Assembly: GCF_000764305.2 (NCBI RefSeq)
Contig: NW_025932656.1
Span: 30,940-94,939 of the forward strand
Reading direction: 5' to 3'
From: Hyalella azteca
Lineage: Eukaryota > Arthropoda > Malacostraca > Amphipoda > Hyalellidae
DNA length: 64,000 bases
Shown: in pieces, positions 24,601-34,824 of the stretch
Numbering within the stretch: the first letter of the stretch is position 1
How the letters are laid out: every line of letters begins with the position of its first letter
Translations under genes and position numbers: made by a program
The notes under the pieces: model-generated
What the model saw: only the letters and a program-made list of their open reading frames with translations
Told to the model about the DNA's origin: nothing
Databases searched by the model: none

Positions 24601-27600
24601 CAGTAAGAATTTATCATGTCAACGATACATGAAATCAGAAGGAATCGTCGGTCAAGAAATTCAAATAGGAAAATGGGATGACGAAAATCAAATCGTTATG
24701 AAAGCGCTAAAAAAATTTTGGCTGTCTACATATTCTTTATTCTTTATTCTTTATTCACACAGGAGCATACAAAAAAAATTCATAACAAGAAAATGACAAA
24801 AATTTGGAGAAAAAAAATACAAAATGCTTCCATGCGAATGCCCGTATAAGCTAAAAAGCTTCACAGGCGACATTAGCGATATTATACAATCGAAAAACAA
24901 TAACATATAATGACGATGAGACAAGACAAAAGGGAACTGAAAGTGACAAAATTGAAAACATCCTGATAAAAACTAACCTTTAGTAAAACTGAAATAAAAA
25001 TAACTAGCATGGCGACTAAAAATGATATTCAACAAAGGCAATAACAACCCTACCTAAAAAAATTAAATACAACTAAGACGAAATAGTGTCATGGGAATGT
25101 AGGGGAACAAGAGAGGCGAATGCAGAATTAAAAAGACGTTCATCGTGGAAGAGTGCCCTATTCATGAATTTTAAAAGCTGAAATTTGTACAGGGTGACCC
25201 AAATATACAGGGTGACCCAAAAAAAGTTGCTAAAAGTAAAGGCTTATAACTCGAAAATACTTAAACGTGGAAAGATAAAATAAACAACCACATGAAAGAG
25301 TATAACTTCAAGTTTTATTCAGATTACAATAAATGTTCAAAATGACCTCCTCGCTCACAGCTCAATACGTTTTTCAAAATTGGCGGTTACTGCAGACAAG
25401 GTATCCTGGGGCCTATACTTTCAAAAAAAGTTAAGAGATCGTTAGTTCATCAGCCAATCATTGACGGCCTTTCAAGCAAATCCACCAATCATAGACAAAA
25501 AAATAGAGCGTAAGTATTTACGTTCACTTAGCGAGTTTTGAGAAAGTATAGGCCCTGGTCAATAAGTGTAGAGCTTCACAAATTGCTATCTTCAGATTGT
25601 CAATGCAGTTTGGTCTTGTACTGAATACTTTAACTTTCACGTAACTCAATAGGAAGAAATTCAAAGGCGATTCATTAATTCTTTCTTCAATCATGGCAAT
25701 GTTTTCTTCTGATCTTCCAGTTCTTCGCCGTCCAGAATGACATTTGTTTTGATTCAGGATCGTTCCTTTATCTTTCCACTGACGTCTCCACTTCTTGATT
25801 GTGTTGAGACTAACTTCTTGTCTGTATTTGGTGAAATAACCCCTTATTATTTTGGTTGGTGAAGTTTTCAGGTAAAATTATTCGAAAATGAAAACTCGTT
25901 GCTCAGAATTTAGATGCATTGTATGGGGAATTTTGATTTTTAAAAAATAATGAGTTTTAACTTTGAAATATAAAGAGAACTTTGGTAACATGGATACAAA
26001 ATAAAACTTGAAGTTATACTCTTTCATGTGGTTTCTATTTCATTTTTCTACGTTTAGTACTTTTCGAGTTATAAGCCTATACTTTTAGCAACTTTTTTAG
26101 GGTCACCCTACACAATTTATCATTTTAAAGTAGTTGCAGGAAATCTCAGATTATAATTAACATCACGTTACAATATGCGGGGTACAAATTTGATTAACGT
26201 CAGCTTTTTACACCAACTACATAAGATATTGCCAACGTCATATATCTTTAGCACGTATAAAGATTCGAATGAATACAATCACACAAACTAATGTGTGGCC
26301 TAGTTAAAAAATATATATCTAATCACAGGAATGAGGCCGTTGTAGAGAATTAAAAGTACTGCATAAAAAATCAAGCTCGGTAGCATTGATCTATTGTAAG
26401 CGTCAGCACTTTTGGTGAGCTTGACTGCTTCGCTTATGATCCACTCAAGGCGTTTAAAACAGGCGATTCTGGCAATCGTAATCTACCCATCATGTTAAAA
26501 ATCTACCGTCATAAATTACATAAACAGGCTATCGCCTTCATTACTATTATAGTTAATACATCTGCATAGATGAATTACAGAGTATAATTCTTGTGTATAA
26601 AAATCTCTACCATTGTTGCTCTCAACCTTTAATCGATATCGCATTTTAGAACAAATTTGATTATATTAAAAGATCATAGTTAGTATTAACGATGTATGAA
26701 TAGAATCGCGTGTTCATAAATTCTTATGTTCCCAATACGGAACTATTTTATAGAGCTTCAGAACACAGAACTATCGTGGAGCTCTTGCGCTTGAGGTATG
26801 AAAAATATTAGTGCGTCTCTGAGACGCTCTGAAAAAAGGCGCACATTATATAATTAATGCGATTGTTTATAGGACAAACACTTTTACAGCATTTTATTTA
26901 AAAAAAACGTTTAAGCCGAAAAGTTAAGGTCTATCGAAGCCTTACTTCGTCAGCCGTATTTATGCATGAAAATTATTGCTGTTTAGGGCCTTTATTGATG
27001 AGACTGAAAAGCACACATCTGTTGGCAGCTTGAATGTCTTGGTGAACGAAAGCGTTCGAGATCGATTTCCATGTCACACGAAATACAATAATTAAATCGG
27101 CCATATTTGATAAAAATAAAAGGTTGGCCCTTATTAATTCTCACTAAATGGCTGCAAATAATTAGATAGATTTGCAAATAAATTAAAAATATAATGCTGC
27201 GCAAAATAAAATGGGTAAAAAGCGTGTATTTAGCGAAAAAATTTAATAACCATATAGAGGGCATTTTATTAAGATAGTTTCTAATGGGTCAAAAGTCATG
27301 CGACGGAGGTTGTTGTAAATAACCTACAAAATTTTTACGTTATTTTCCTTAACTTCAAGACAATATATTTATCTTTAACATTTTATTCTTGAACATCAGA
27401 TACATCGCCCCGGGAGCCTTCTGGTTCGGTGTTTACTACATCAACGGGAAATGGAGCTATGAATCGAACGGTCGCTCGCCCGGGCCTTACGGTCAGCACG
27501 AGTGGGTCTACAACCAGCCCAGCTACGGCAGTGGCAGCGACTGCGTTAATGCCGGCTATCAAATAGGCGCTGTGGGCCCTTTTTATGCGTTGTCCAGCTA

Positions 27601-27655
27601 CATCTGCACCTACAAATTACCTGTCATCTGCCATGCATGGCACCTAGAGATCTAG
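15354..27655 (+). CDS. CTL-1: secreted C-type lectin gene, four exons, possibly a pseudogene
   Basis: Exons 15354-15663, 16359-16469, 21744-21935 and 27400-27655, all introns phase 1. The product would be a secreted, probably sugar- or microbe-binding lectin of the humoral type. In order: signal peptide, N-terminal Cys module, VWC-like module, and a CTLD with the usual Cys pattern. The start Met is chosen because a classic signal peptide follows and the start is conserved in CTL-2. Two defects are seen. With the CAG acceptor conserved in CTL-2, exon 4 is one base short before GAFWFG, so the lectin domain goes out of frame. The calcium-site residues also differ: QPS in place of QPN, and no acidic pair before the fifth Cys. 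An acceptor at 27359 would restore the frame at the cost of 13 extra residues. A base-call error, a true pseudogene or alternative splicing all remain possible. Confidence 0.75.
16359..16469 (+). CDS. CTL-1 exon 2: VWC-like Cys module
   Basis: Acceptor TTCCGCAG, donor GATG|GTGGG. The 37 codons read VCLHDNETLHEGEKVPDTFC then PNLNLTCTKRGLVNQAD. Cys, a GE-x-VP turn, FC and TC followed by a basic-Gly pair is the layout of the first half of a von Willebrand factor C domain. The exon is conserved in CTL-2 with 27 of 37 residues kept. Confidence 0.85.
16764..16792. repeat. CA dinucleotide microsatellite in CTL-1 intron 2
   Basis: Uninterrupted CA run with one break near the right end. Confidence 0.9.
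17159..18020. mobile_element. TTAA-flanked palindromic element, copy 1
   Basis: TTAA lies directly outside each end (17155-17158 and 18021-18024). The ends are inverted repeats: GAGGAGCGTCTACCCTAAAA, and GGGAAGCGTCTACCCTAAAT as reverse complement. The interior is related to 46581-47632 and 22931-23952. It is itself a loose long palindrome, with motifs such as CTATCTCCTCC and GAGACACATATCATTCGA recurring in opposite orientation at each side. No transposase. TTAA target suggests a piggyBac-type non-autonomous element. Confidence 0.75.
18205..18640. repeat. Degenerate AACATTCTC-rich repeat region
   Basis: The words ACATTCTC, CCAAACATTC and close variants recur irregularly. The same texture resumes at about 19999-20100, on the far side of the SINE and MITE insertions, so one degenerate array was split by later insertion. 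Confidence 0.5.
18769..19997 (+). repeat. tRNA-derived SINE family A, copy 1, split by an insertion
   Basis: Head GGGTGGCC at 18769-18776. The body resumes at 19723 with AGTACCAAGATTGG, a B-box GGTTCGATTCC (19751-19761), GGCGACAGGCCTACGGCC and an (ATT)n tail to 19997. The order matches the uninterrupted minus-strand copy at 38613-38845. A TIR element occupies 18784-19722. A-box and B-box spacing is tRNA-like; no intact tRNA fold. Confidence 0.75.
18784..19722. mobile_element. TIR element inserted in the SINE
   Basis: Ends are GGGTCGGATTATCAAAAC and GGAGCCTGATTATCAAAAC (reverse complement of the right end). The SINE reads GTTCAG then AGTACC where uninterrupted, which fixes the insertion point. 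Internal copies of ATTATCAAAAC and GTTTTGATAA (about 18868 and 19630) suggest nested or internally repeated ends. Non-coding; superfamily not assigned. Confidence 0.6.
20100..20859. other. CTL-1 intron 2 sequence without recognised features
   Basis: No exon or repeat terminus supported. Confidence 0.4.
20860..21395. repeat. Degenerate GCGTGTTG minisatellite in intron 2
   Basis: GCGTGTTGAAGATAACGCAA and variants (GTGTTGAAGATAACG, GCATGTTGACGTACACGCAA) recur at irregular spacings of about 25-40 bases. The region is CpG-rich relative to its surroundings. Open frames across it are products of the repeat, not genes. Confidence 0.75.
21744..21935 (+). CDS. CTL-1 exon 3: first half of the C-type lectin domain
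   Basis: Acceptor TTCCAAG, donor TACG|GTAAGA. The 64 codons include SCTPPFVQHPFGCMYFN, the N-terminal Cys pair of long-form CTLDs, then LTLCEARAYCQSLGAQLASP, the helix-1 block. Except for two short patches (NQTASL and LLATY), the nucleotide sequence is almost identical to CTL-2 exon 3, although the flanking introns differ. Confidence 0.9.
21936..22930. other. CTL-1 intron 3, ancestral part
   Basis: From about 22120 to 22745 this aligns with CTL-2 intron 3 in pieces (45140-45440, 46400-46580, 47633-47800). It contains the unoccupied TTAA site (22574-22577) matching the filled site of the 46581-47632 element, and the unoccupied site of the 45438-46401 element near 22415. Confidence 0.7.
22931..23952. 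mobile_element. TTAA-flanked palindromic element, copy 3
   Basis: TTAA at 22927-22930 and 23953-23956. Ends GAGGACAATTTCGG and TGGAACCGTTTCGG (reverse complement) are inverted and resemble GGGACCGTTTCGG of copy 2. The interior has the same inverted motif pairs, for example GAGACACATTTCATTCGATT on the minus strand near 23740. Diverged and non-coding. Confidence 0.6.
23957..25207. other. CTL-1 intron 3, block-1-specific sequence
   Basis: No gene recognised. A short TTCTTTATTC array at about 24733-24765 could be the tail of a minus-strand retroelement, but no coding part was found. Confidence 0.35.
25208..26108 (-). mobile_element. Internally deleted mariner/IS630-type transposon
   Basis: Inverted ends CAGGGTGACCCAAAAAAAGT and GGGTGACCCTAAAAAAGTTG continue through the subterminal region (AGGCTTATAACTCGAAAA). 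On the minus strand an HTH-type block IKKWRRQWKDKG (about 25775-25803) is followed by SGRRRTGRSEENIAMIEERI. Near the other end lies NFEKRIEL then, after a frameshift, CERGGHFEHLL and a stop, a C-terminus common in arthropod transposases of this group. The central catalytic region is deleted. A smaller element is nested at 25410-25554. Confidence 0.75.
25410..25554. mobile_element. 145-base MITE nested in the mariner-type element
   Basis: Terminal inverted repeats GGCCTATACTTTC, with CTGG directly outside both ends as a likely target duplication (exact limits ambiguous because of a G run). It interrupts the transposase C-terminal region. Confidence 0.75.
26109..27359. other. CTL-1 intron 3, rest
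   Basis: No gene or repeat end recognised in 26109-27208. From about 27209 the sequence is again paralogous to block 2 (near 47808). Confidence 0.4.
27400..27655 (+). CDS. CTL-1 exon 4: second half of the C-type lectin domain
   Basis: The open frame reads GAFWFGVYYINGKWSYESNG, later HEWVYNQPSYGSGSDCV, SSYICTYKLPVICHAW and ends LEI-stop at 27655. This covers the WxG core, the long loop and the last three Cys of a CTLD. The acceptor CATCAG|AT matches CTL-2 but gives a phase one base off from exon 3. The acceptor at 27358-27359 (TTCAAG|AC, preceded by a pyrimidine-rich tract) would be in frame. QPS replaces the calcium/sugar motif and the Asp pair of CTL-2 is absent, so calcium-dependent sugar binding is doubtful. 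Confidence 0.75.
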
Positions 27656-27880
27656 GTCATCTGTCATGCCTGGAACCTAGAGATCTAAGTCATCTGTCAT
27701 GCCTGTAACCTAGAGATCTAGGTCATCTGTCATGCCTGGAACCTAGAGATCTAGGTCATCTGCCATGCCTGGAACCTTGAGCTCTAGGTCATCTGCCATG
27801 CATGGAACCTAGAGATCTAGGTCATCTGCCATGCATGGAACCTAGAGATCTAGGTCATCTGCCATGCCTGGAACCTAGAG
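27623..27880 (+). repeat. 33-base minisatellite made of the lectin C-terminal codons
   Basis: Eight units are visible. The first (27623-27655) is the coding end of exon 4, VICHAWHLEI plus stop. The next six are complete and the eighth is cut by the assembly gap. Units keep the coding pattern and usually the TAG stop (TAA in unit 2). The 3' UTR of CTL-1 therefore begins with copies of its own last eleven codons. Confidence 0.95.
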
Positions 27881-28089
27881 NNNNNNNNNNNNNNNNNNNN
27901 NNNNNNNNNNNNNNNNNNNNNNNNNNNNNNNNNNNNNNNNNNNNNNNNNNNNNNNNNNNNNNNNNNNNNNNNNNNNNNNNNNNNNNNNNNNNNNNNNNNN
28001 NNNNNNNNNNNNNNNNNNNNNNNNNNNNNNNNNNNNNNNNNNNNNNNNNNNNNNNNNNNNNNNNNNNNNNNNNNNNNNNNNNNNNNNNN
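27881..28089. other. Assembly gap (209 N)
   Basis: Lies between the 33-base and the 80-base tandem arrays. The equivalent interval in block 2 (about 50800-51930) is some 1.1 kb, so the true missing length may be larger than 209. Confidence 0.95.
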
Positions 28090-28249
28090 ACGTAATGCTG
28101 TGAGGTGTGGTCAGGAGCCAATATCATTCGGTAGATAGAACGTTCATAGACCCACGACCGTACGCAACTACGTAATGCTGTGAGGTGTGGTCAGGAGCCA
28201 ATATCATTCGGTAGATAGAACGTTCATAGACCGACGCCCGTACGCAACT
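28090..28249. repeat. 80-base tandem repeat, two units visible
   Basis: Units start ACGTAATGCTGTGAGGTGTG and include GGTAGATAGAACGTTCATAG. The array emerges from the gap. Three units exist at 51931-52172 in block 2. Confidence 0.9.
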
Positions 28250-29588
28250 TTGGAATTCGCTATTTGCTTCGTTTATTTGTTATGCGTTATTCACCCCAGT
28301 TCCTACGATGATTCGGTGAGCTCATTTAGTTTGAATTCTACCGTATGTTATCTTCTTGCATCATATTGTTTGAGTACTATGTTAATCTTTTTATCTCGTA
28401 TTGCAACATTGTCTTGTCTTTATGTGCAGAAACTCACCATCAATAAACCTGAAAAAAGTCCCTAATCATCTTATCACTTCCACTGAAATTTGGGAAAACC
28501 TTTATAAATATACTGTACAATGGTGCAAATTGTAAACAAAAAATTAGTATTGCGCACTAGTTCGAATCAAAATGTTATTTATTTCAAACATTGGTCACGA
28601 CACTGAAAAAGTCAAATGAACATTCAGAGTTAAAACACGAACCAAATATTTCCTTCACTTCACTCGAGCGCACCAAACTAAAGTTAAGATCTAACATAAT
28701 CGACGATGTTTACTCTGTGCATAACACGCGTGCCCCAGGCCAACTGGATATATTAGAAGTGTATTTGGGAAGAATTTCAGGAGCACCTGTGTTTAATATT
28801 TCAGTTCAAGTAAATCTTTGATCCTATGTCTCGAATTAATTATTTAATTAAAATTATCTTATTAGATCTCTTATTTCACTTGCAGGAGTAGCGTTCCTTG
28901 ATACATCTTTCATAATTTCCATGTAAGTTATTGCTGCAAGCTTCCCTTTCACTTATTAGATGTGATAAATAATGCGTTTATTTCCTGACACGATTAATAT
29001 GAAATATCTTTTATTATTGATCCTTGTGATATTTAATGATTTTATTTCTATATTTATCATCGTGATCAATGCCTCGAAGTTCAACACGTCGCCAATGACG
29101 AAGAATTATCAACACTTCACGTGGCATATCATCATAATTAAGGTATTCATTTTTGTTCGTAAATTCTTTGTCACGCTCCCGAGTAGCTTGACAGAAACTT
29201 CAATAGATTTCGCTATGCACTGAAAGAAGTCTGCGCGTTGAGCGTAGACAGCTAACGTGTCTAAATGGCTGAACGAAACTTAAGGAACCAGACCAAAAAT
29301 GTTAGTATGCCGTTTTCGTCCAATATTGATAATAAATTTAGAACCGAAGCCACCTGGTGGATGACGTCATTGCAGAACATAAACATAAATGCTGAATTTG
29401 ACAGCAAGTTTTAACACATTTTATAACATTGTTTCTGGCCGAAATATCAACGTTATATTAGTGATAATATAATAAGTTGAAGACAACAAGCATTGTAAGA
29501 TTAAACTCAGGTGCGAGATTAACAAGCTTTATAGTTGTCATCGTTGGTGTTTGTTTTGTCTCGAATACAGAGACAGTTTTGAAATCAT
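28250..29588. other. Block 1 3' sequence without recognised genes
   Basis: Paralogous to about 52173-53456. Indels and stops differ between the two copies, so the open frames here are not conserved. Confidence 0.6.
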
Positions 29589-29715
29589 TGATACCAGTTA
29601 TTTCAGGCCGTTATATACAACCGTTTAGATACCAATTATTTCAGGCCGTTATATACAACCGTTCTGATACCAATTATTTCAGGCCGTTATATACAACCAT
29701 TCTGATATCAATTAT
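29589..29715. repeat. 38-base tandem repeat, three units plus a partial
   Basis: Unit GATACCAATTATTTCAGGCC followed by GTTATATACAACCGTTCT. The same array has about eleven units in block 2 (53457-53892). Confidence 0.9.
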
Positions 29716-29832
29716 TTTCTGAACGTCGTCTTACTCGAGTAAATAGGATTCCCGCAACCTGGATCCATCTTTGATGCGAATACGGGTCGGTCCAGTAAAT
29801 AAATGATATCTCCTCAGCAGATACAGGCAGTA

Positions 29833-30374
29833 TGATGCTGGTAGCTTTAAATTAGTTATATCGCACTACACATCCTGTTCACCTATATGGGAATCGTATA
29901 CAGGCATATTTGCTTTAAACTGCAACTTACGCCTGTTTTTACTGTGATTTACTGTTCAATAATTTGCTTGAAGCATTTCAAAGTCTATTTTTCGACTATG
30001 GGATCCCTTATTTTCTCGTCTATGTCAATGATAATCTACGGGAAAATTAAGGAACATTTCACTATGTATCCAGAGTCTTATACATACAGCCGCTTAGATT
30101 ACCTGCTATCCATATTACTAATAAGCTGCAAGTTCCATGAATTCCAGACTCTTCAGAATGTATTCGCTAGATGTGTTACTTAAAATGTTTTTGTCCCGTA
30201 ACTTTAGGCCGTTACGCAACCCTGCATCAGCATTAAGCCATTTCTGAGCTAATGCAATGTGGCTGCAATATTTGAGTTGATTTATGCTTAAATGAGCCGT
30301 AGGTTTCTGTGGGCAAGGTTTGACTACGATCCGATAAAGTAAATTTTCATTGTTGGAGTTCGAGAAAGTTTCTG
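29833..30374. repeat. 542-base tract identical to block 2
   Basis: Compared line by line with 54004-54545 I found no difference, whereas sequence on both sides differs at many positions. It contains overlapping open frames on both strands (98 codons on +, up to 133 on - in block 2), none recognised. Confidence 0.8.
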
Positions 30375-30559
30375 AAGAACGGACATAAGAACTAATTGAC
30401 CAAGTCGAGCATGGTTCTGCATGAAACATTGGTTCAGATCAGCTCTCTGATGCGAAGCGAAAGAAAAAAAAATAATATGAATATGTGATATAATGCGAAG
30501 CGTGGGCATTCGAACAACCTCCCGATGAATTGGACCACGACCCATTCAGAACCTCCCGA

Positions 30560-31007
30560 TGAATTGGGTCGTGCGAGAACGAGGAAGTTAAAGTTAAAAG
30601 GAAGTGTTGTTGGGAACGATATATCTTAGATATAACTAGTGACTGGCTAGCGGCACCGAGAACAAAATGTCTTCAGCATCCAAGGAACAAACCGGCAGCT
30701 ACCAAGTGCCTTTGACATTTTGAGTACAAATCAACATCTGGAAAAGTTTTATTGTTCGTCGTGGGACGGAGCCTGACGACGAGGTATTATGAGACGACGC
30801 TCGTTGCGGGCAGGAAACGTCTTAAGTCTACTCATATAAGTTGGCCCTCGGTACGGGACAAAATAATTTAGATAAATTGCAATCTTTTTTATTAACATTT
30901 CTCTTTTCATAACTAAAAGTCTAAATGCATACAATCTTGTAAATGAGGTATCCAGGATAAAGAATCTGATGCTGTTTTCAGAGGCTCAAAATATAAAGTC
31001 TGAGGCT
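30560..31007. repeat. Segment present once in block 1 and twice in block 2
   Basis: GAACGAGGAAGTTAAAGTTA through CTCGGTACGGGACAAAATAA. Related copies lie at about 54705-54990 and 56050-56500. The second is the closer relative, so block 2 gained an extra copy. Confidence 0.7.
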
Positions 31008-32035
31008 TCATTTCTTGTTAAGGAATTAAATTCACGCACAATTTATTTATAGATTATTTGCATAACTTTATGCAGAATCTTTTTCACGATCTCCACTTTG
31101 GAAAAAGCCTCTCCTTTAAAATGTGTTGAATATCAGTTAACTGCATCTATGTCGTTGTGCCACTTCATGCCACATCTATTTTCCAACCACAATTTCACCT
31201 GGAGAATTAAGTATTCCAGGGCACAGCTGAATACAGCAGAAACTATCTTCGGCCTCTTGTCGTGAAGATTCGCCAGTCCTAAGCATTCCATCACTTGTGC
31301 TGGACGTCTCATCTGTGCTTCGCAACTTCGTGTGGTGACGCTCTTGTCCAGTGTGGCACTGCTTGAAGTTACTACGGACTTCGGTTTGATGCTTCATATC
31401 TACTAGGCTCATCCCCCGTCATCCTCCTGCCTTTGGCGTGGGACGTGAGCCGCTGGCCGTGCCCCTTTTTCGGTGCAACACGTGGACTCCAGACGACAGC
31501 TATGGTGGGTGGCGTGACGACCATTAGTGCAGTGTCCTCTATGCCTTTTCAAGCGCTGTGTAATTTGCTTTGCCAAATAGTCTGCTCGAGCTGTCAATTT
31601 ATAAACATGATCACAGTAGCATTCATTTAATTTACTCTCTAGTGCGGTTATCCCATATTGTGGAGATCGTTAAAAAGATTTCTGAAAAATTTGTTACATT
31701 AAGTAATTCTAAGCACGGAGCATAGCAAGTCTAACCGCTAATTTGCTTTGTCTCCTGCTTAATTATGTCGTATATTTAGGTACTGTGATCTCTTGAAACT
31801 TTGCCTGGGACTGCGGCGGGAGCACTGGCCCACTGCTTACCTTTCAGCGGCAGGGGTCCCCGCCACAGCTACCGGATTCGAGGAAGATACCGAGCTATGA
31901 GGCTACCGAACTATGACGTTCGTCATACATTTCTGATGCGACACATGTCGCATAATTCATCGCTCAATAAACTGTCCTTCTACTGATCCAATTTTAAATC
32001 CCTGATGAGTTTTTCAGGGTTTCATGACATAAATT
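31008..32035. other. Block-1-specific insertion of about 1 kb
   Basis: Block 2 passes directly from GAAGCTTCATTTCT to AAATTGAAAGCAGAAAATAA at the corresponding place. Minus-strand frames at 31176-31597 are short and unrecognised. No terminal inverted repeats found, so deletion in block 2 is equally possible. Confidence 0.6.
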
Positions 32036-32219
32036 GAAAGCGGAAAATAACGAAGCAAGAACATGTTCATTGGAGTGAAGATATTAAATTTTTTAAATAA
32101 TGATGACGAAAAAAGTACTATGCGCAATTTATGGTTCTTGTTCCCTACTCATTGACATCGAGTAAATTGTATGAGTTATACCTTGTCATGAATTGAGAAA
32201 ACTATAAGGCGCAAGAAAC

Positions 32220-32435
32220 CGTGGTGGAAGAAAATTATTATCGGGAGGACTGAATAAAACTTAAGAGAAGACGAAGAAAGATGTTATAGAGAGAACAAAA
32301 TAAAAGGCACAAGTAAAGATAAGATGAAGAAAGATATTATTGACAGAACAAAATAAGACACACAACTAAAAAGAAGACGAAGAAAGATATTATTGAGAGA
32401 ACTAAATGAAAGGCACAACTAAAGAGAAGATTCTC
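32220..32435. repeat. About 53-base AG-rich tandem repeat
   Basis: GAAGACGAAGAAAGATATTA with ACAAAATAAAAGGCACAACT recurs about four times with variation. The same array is at about 56880-57030 in block 2. Confidence 0.75.
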
Positions 32436-34824
32436 TGTCAGGCAGTCATAAGTTGCCATTGCCCGAGGACAAAGAATGAGCATTATAACACGACATGGGG
32501 TTATTTATTTCATCAAACATCTTCAAAACATAGTAACATTACCTAGCTCCGGTGTTCCATTTCTTATGCCTAATTTATATTCAAGACAGAAGTTACAATT
32601 TTATTTTCCACGCATAATTACGTTCCAGTTACAAATTTAATTCACAAATTAATTCAATCAAAAGGTTCAACATAGGTTTAATTAATAATTAGAGTTTAAC
32701 AAACAATCAAAGTACAAATTACAGTTTTATCAAAATTCATCTTAAAATTTTAATTTAAGTTTCAATCATCAATCAAAGTTTGAATTAAAGCTTGCTTAGA
32801 GCTGTGAGAAATTATTCATTTCTCCCCGATAGCAGGTTTCCAATTTTCATTTTTCTTTACCCCTATTTACGAGATCAGAAAAAGTGGATACCTGACGCGC
32901 AGTCCGACTTACTTTAACTTGACTTGACGAGGAAGTTGAGGGCTGCTGCAGGGAACGCTCAAAAAGCAGATTCCTTTATTACACGGTTGCGAGTGGTGGT
33001 GCTGGGCCTCTCAGCCAGAATTCAATTATTCACATACTCTCAAGCTTCGGTCATCGCATCATCAAGTCTTTCTACCATACTTCCTTAAAATCTGGTTCTC
33101 TGTTCCTTAGTTTGAGTGAATGCCGTGTCCTTTTCGTTATGTTTTGTTCGCAATATCTATGCTTATGTTGCCCCTGAAGGAAGTTGGACATAGTCTAGAT
33201 CACTTTGTACCTTGTTAGTCTAAATACCTATGTATCAAATCTATAATAAATTCTTACAAAATCTATATGAAATTCAAATCTTTATCAAATTTTAATTAAT
33301 TCTAAATCAAAGTATTTTCAAATCTAAATCTATATCAAAGTATATTCAAAGTGTATCGCATTATATTAAAGAGTATGAATTATCTTCTATTCAGAAATGG
33401 GTTTAGTGCAATCCTCTTAAGCAGCTGATACAACCGTGGTTTATTGTGCAATCCTAATTTAAGTATTTCTTTTTCTTTCGAGCAAAGTTAAAGCTCTAGC
33501 TATTCTTTCTATCTTTTCCGTCCAACTTCCTACTCCTCTAACTGATTTCCTCTGAGTTTCTAAAGTTAATCCTTCATTCATTGTAACCTTCATAAAGTTT
33601 AATCACTGGGAATTGAAACCTCAGGTCAGTACTTGAATCTTGATAGGCTGAGCAATATCAATACAATTCACAATAGCCTGAGCAATACAATTCACCTCTT
33701 CGCCTTGCGCCTTTAGTTAAGAGTTTATTGATTTCTTCTCCAGTAACTGCAGTAGGGTCTGGGTATCAGCAATGGACGTTCTTTGACCTACCCGTTATTC
33801 ACACATTCTGTGCCCTACGTCACGACTGCGTCACCGAAGACCACGCCATAAGTTGAAAATCGGACTACGCTCGCAACCCAATTTGATTCTTTTACTGCAG
33901 CCCAGAGAGGCTGTTGATTTTAGCAACTTGCGAAATTAAACTTGCTTGGGCCATCCCCCTTCTTTGGATGCGCCATTTTAAAACTATTACCTGTTGGCCC
34001 GTCCTGTGTTCTACCGGATGCGACTCGGCCAGTGTTGGCAAATTTTCGTTCGTTCATTCTTCAAATAAATATTCAATACCCTTCGATTGTGTAAATTCCT
34101 TACAGAGCTTACGCATTAAGTTCATTCCATATCAATTCAATTCTCATATCATCCACAATAATTAACCTTATTCAACTTGTCATCAAAACAGTGATTTATG
34201 TGATTTAATACGTGATTTATTACATCATCATACTTCAATTTCTAGCCTAGTGATAATACAGGAATTAATATGATGAATAATGGAATAATAATAATGAAGA
34301 AATTATTTAATTCATCATAATACGTAAATCTCTAGCCTAGTAATATTACCGGAATTAGTATGAGAAATATTAGAACAATAATACTAAAGAATGATTCAAT
34401 TTTGGGTCTAAATCATCATCATAATAATTTTTAATTCATATGCATCTTTCTCTAGATATATATTCTCTTTTATCAGTAAAACTCATTGACACTGAATTAA
34501 GGTTTACATTGTCCGGAGTTAAAGTTCAATCAACATTTTATTTAAAATTCCTCTCATAAGCAATATTCATTGTTATGACGATCTAACTCTAGTTAAAGAT
34601 TTAGTGAACGGTTGGACATTAGTCTCACAAGGGTTGTATCAATTAAAGAATTAATATTAATTTCGCGTCACTTATTAGGATTATATAATCATCACCAATA
34701 ATTATCCAATGAATATCATAAACAATAATTTGAATTTGTGATACTCTAGACCTAATCTTCCTTCCTTTGAACTAGGGTTAAGCTAGATCGGAGGGCTCCC
34801 AGACAAGCCTTCTAAGCTAGCATT
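32436..34824. other. Block 1 sequence, AT-rich, no gene recognised
   Basis: 32470-32800 and 34105-34824 align with 59500-60508 and 61203-61250 of block 2. The part between (about 32800-34105) is absent from block 2 and shows no recognisable ORF or element ends. The sequence GGGTTAAGCTAGATC near 34780 is the unoccupied target of the Harbinger-type element in block 2. Confidence 0.6.

Noticed and set aside
27802..28127. ORFs running through the N gap
   Set aside because: They consist of the 33-base repeat in other frames plus unknown bases.
29887..30183. 98-codon + strand ORF identical in both blocks as a gene
   Set aside because: It lies inside a tract identical at every base on both strands, and it has no domain, signal or splice context. 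Identity is better explained by conversion or assembly.
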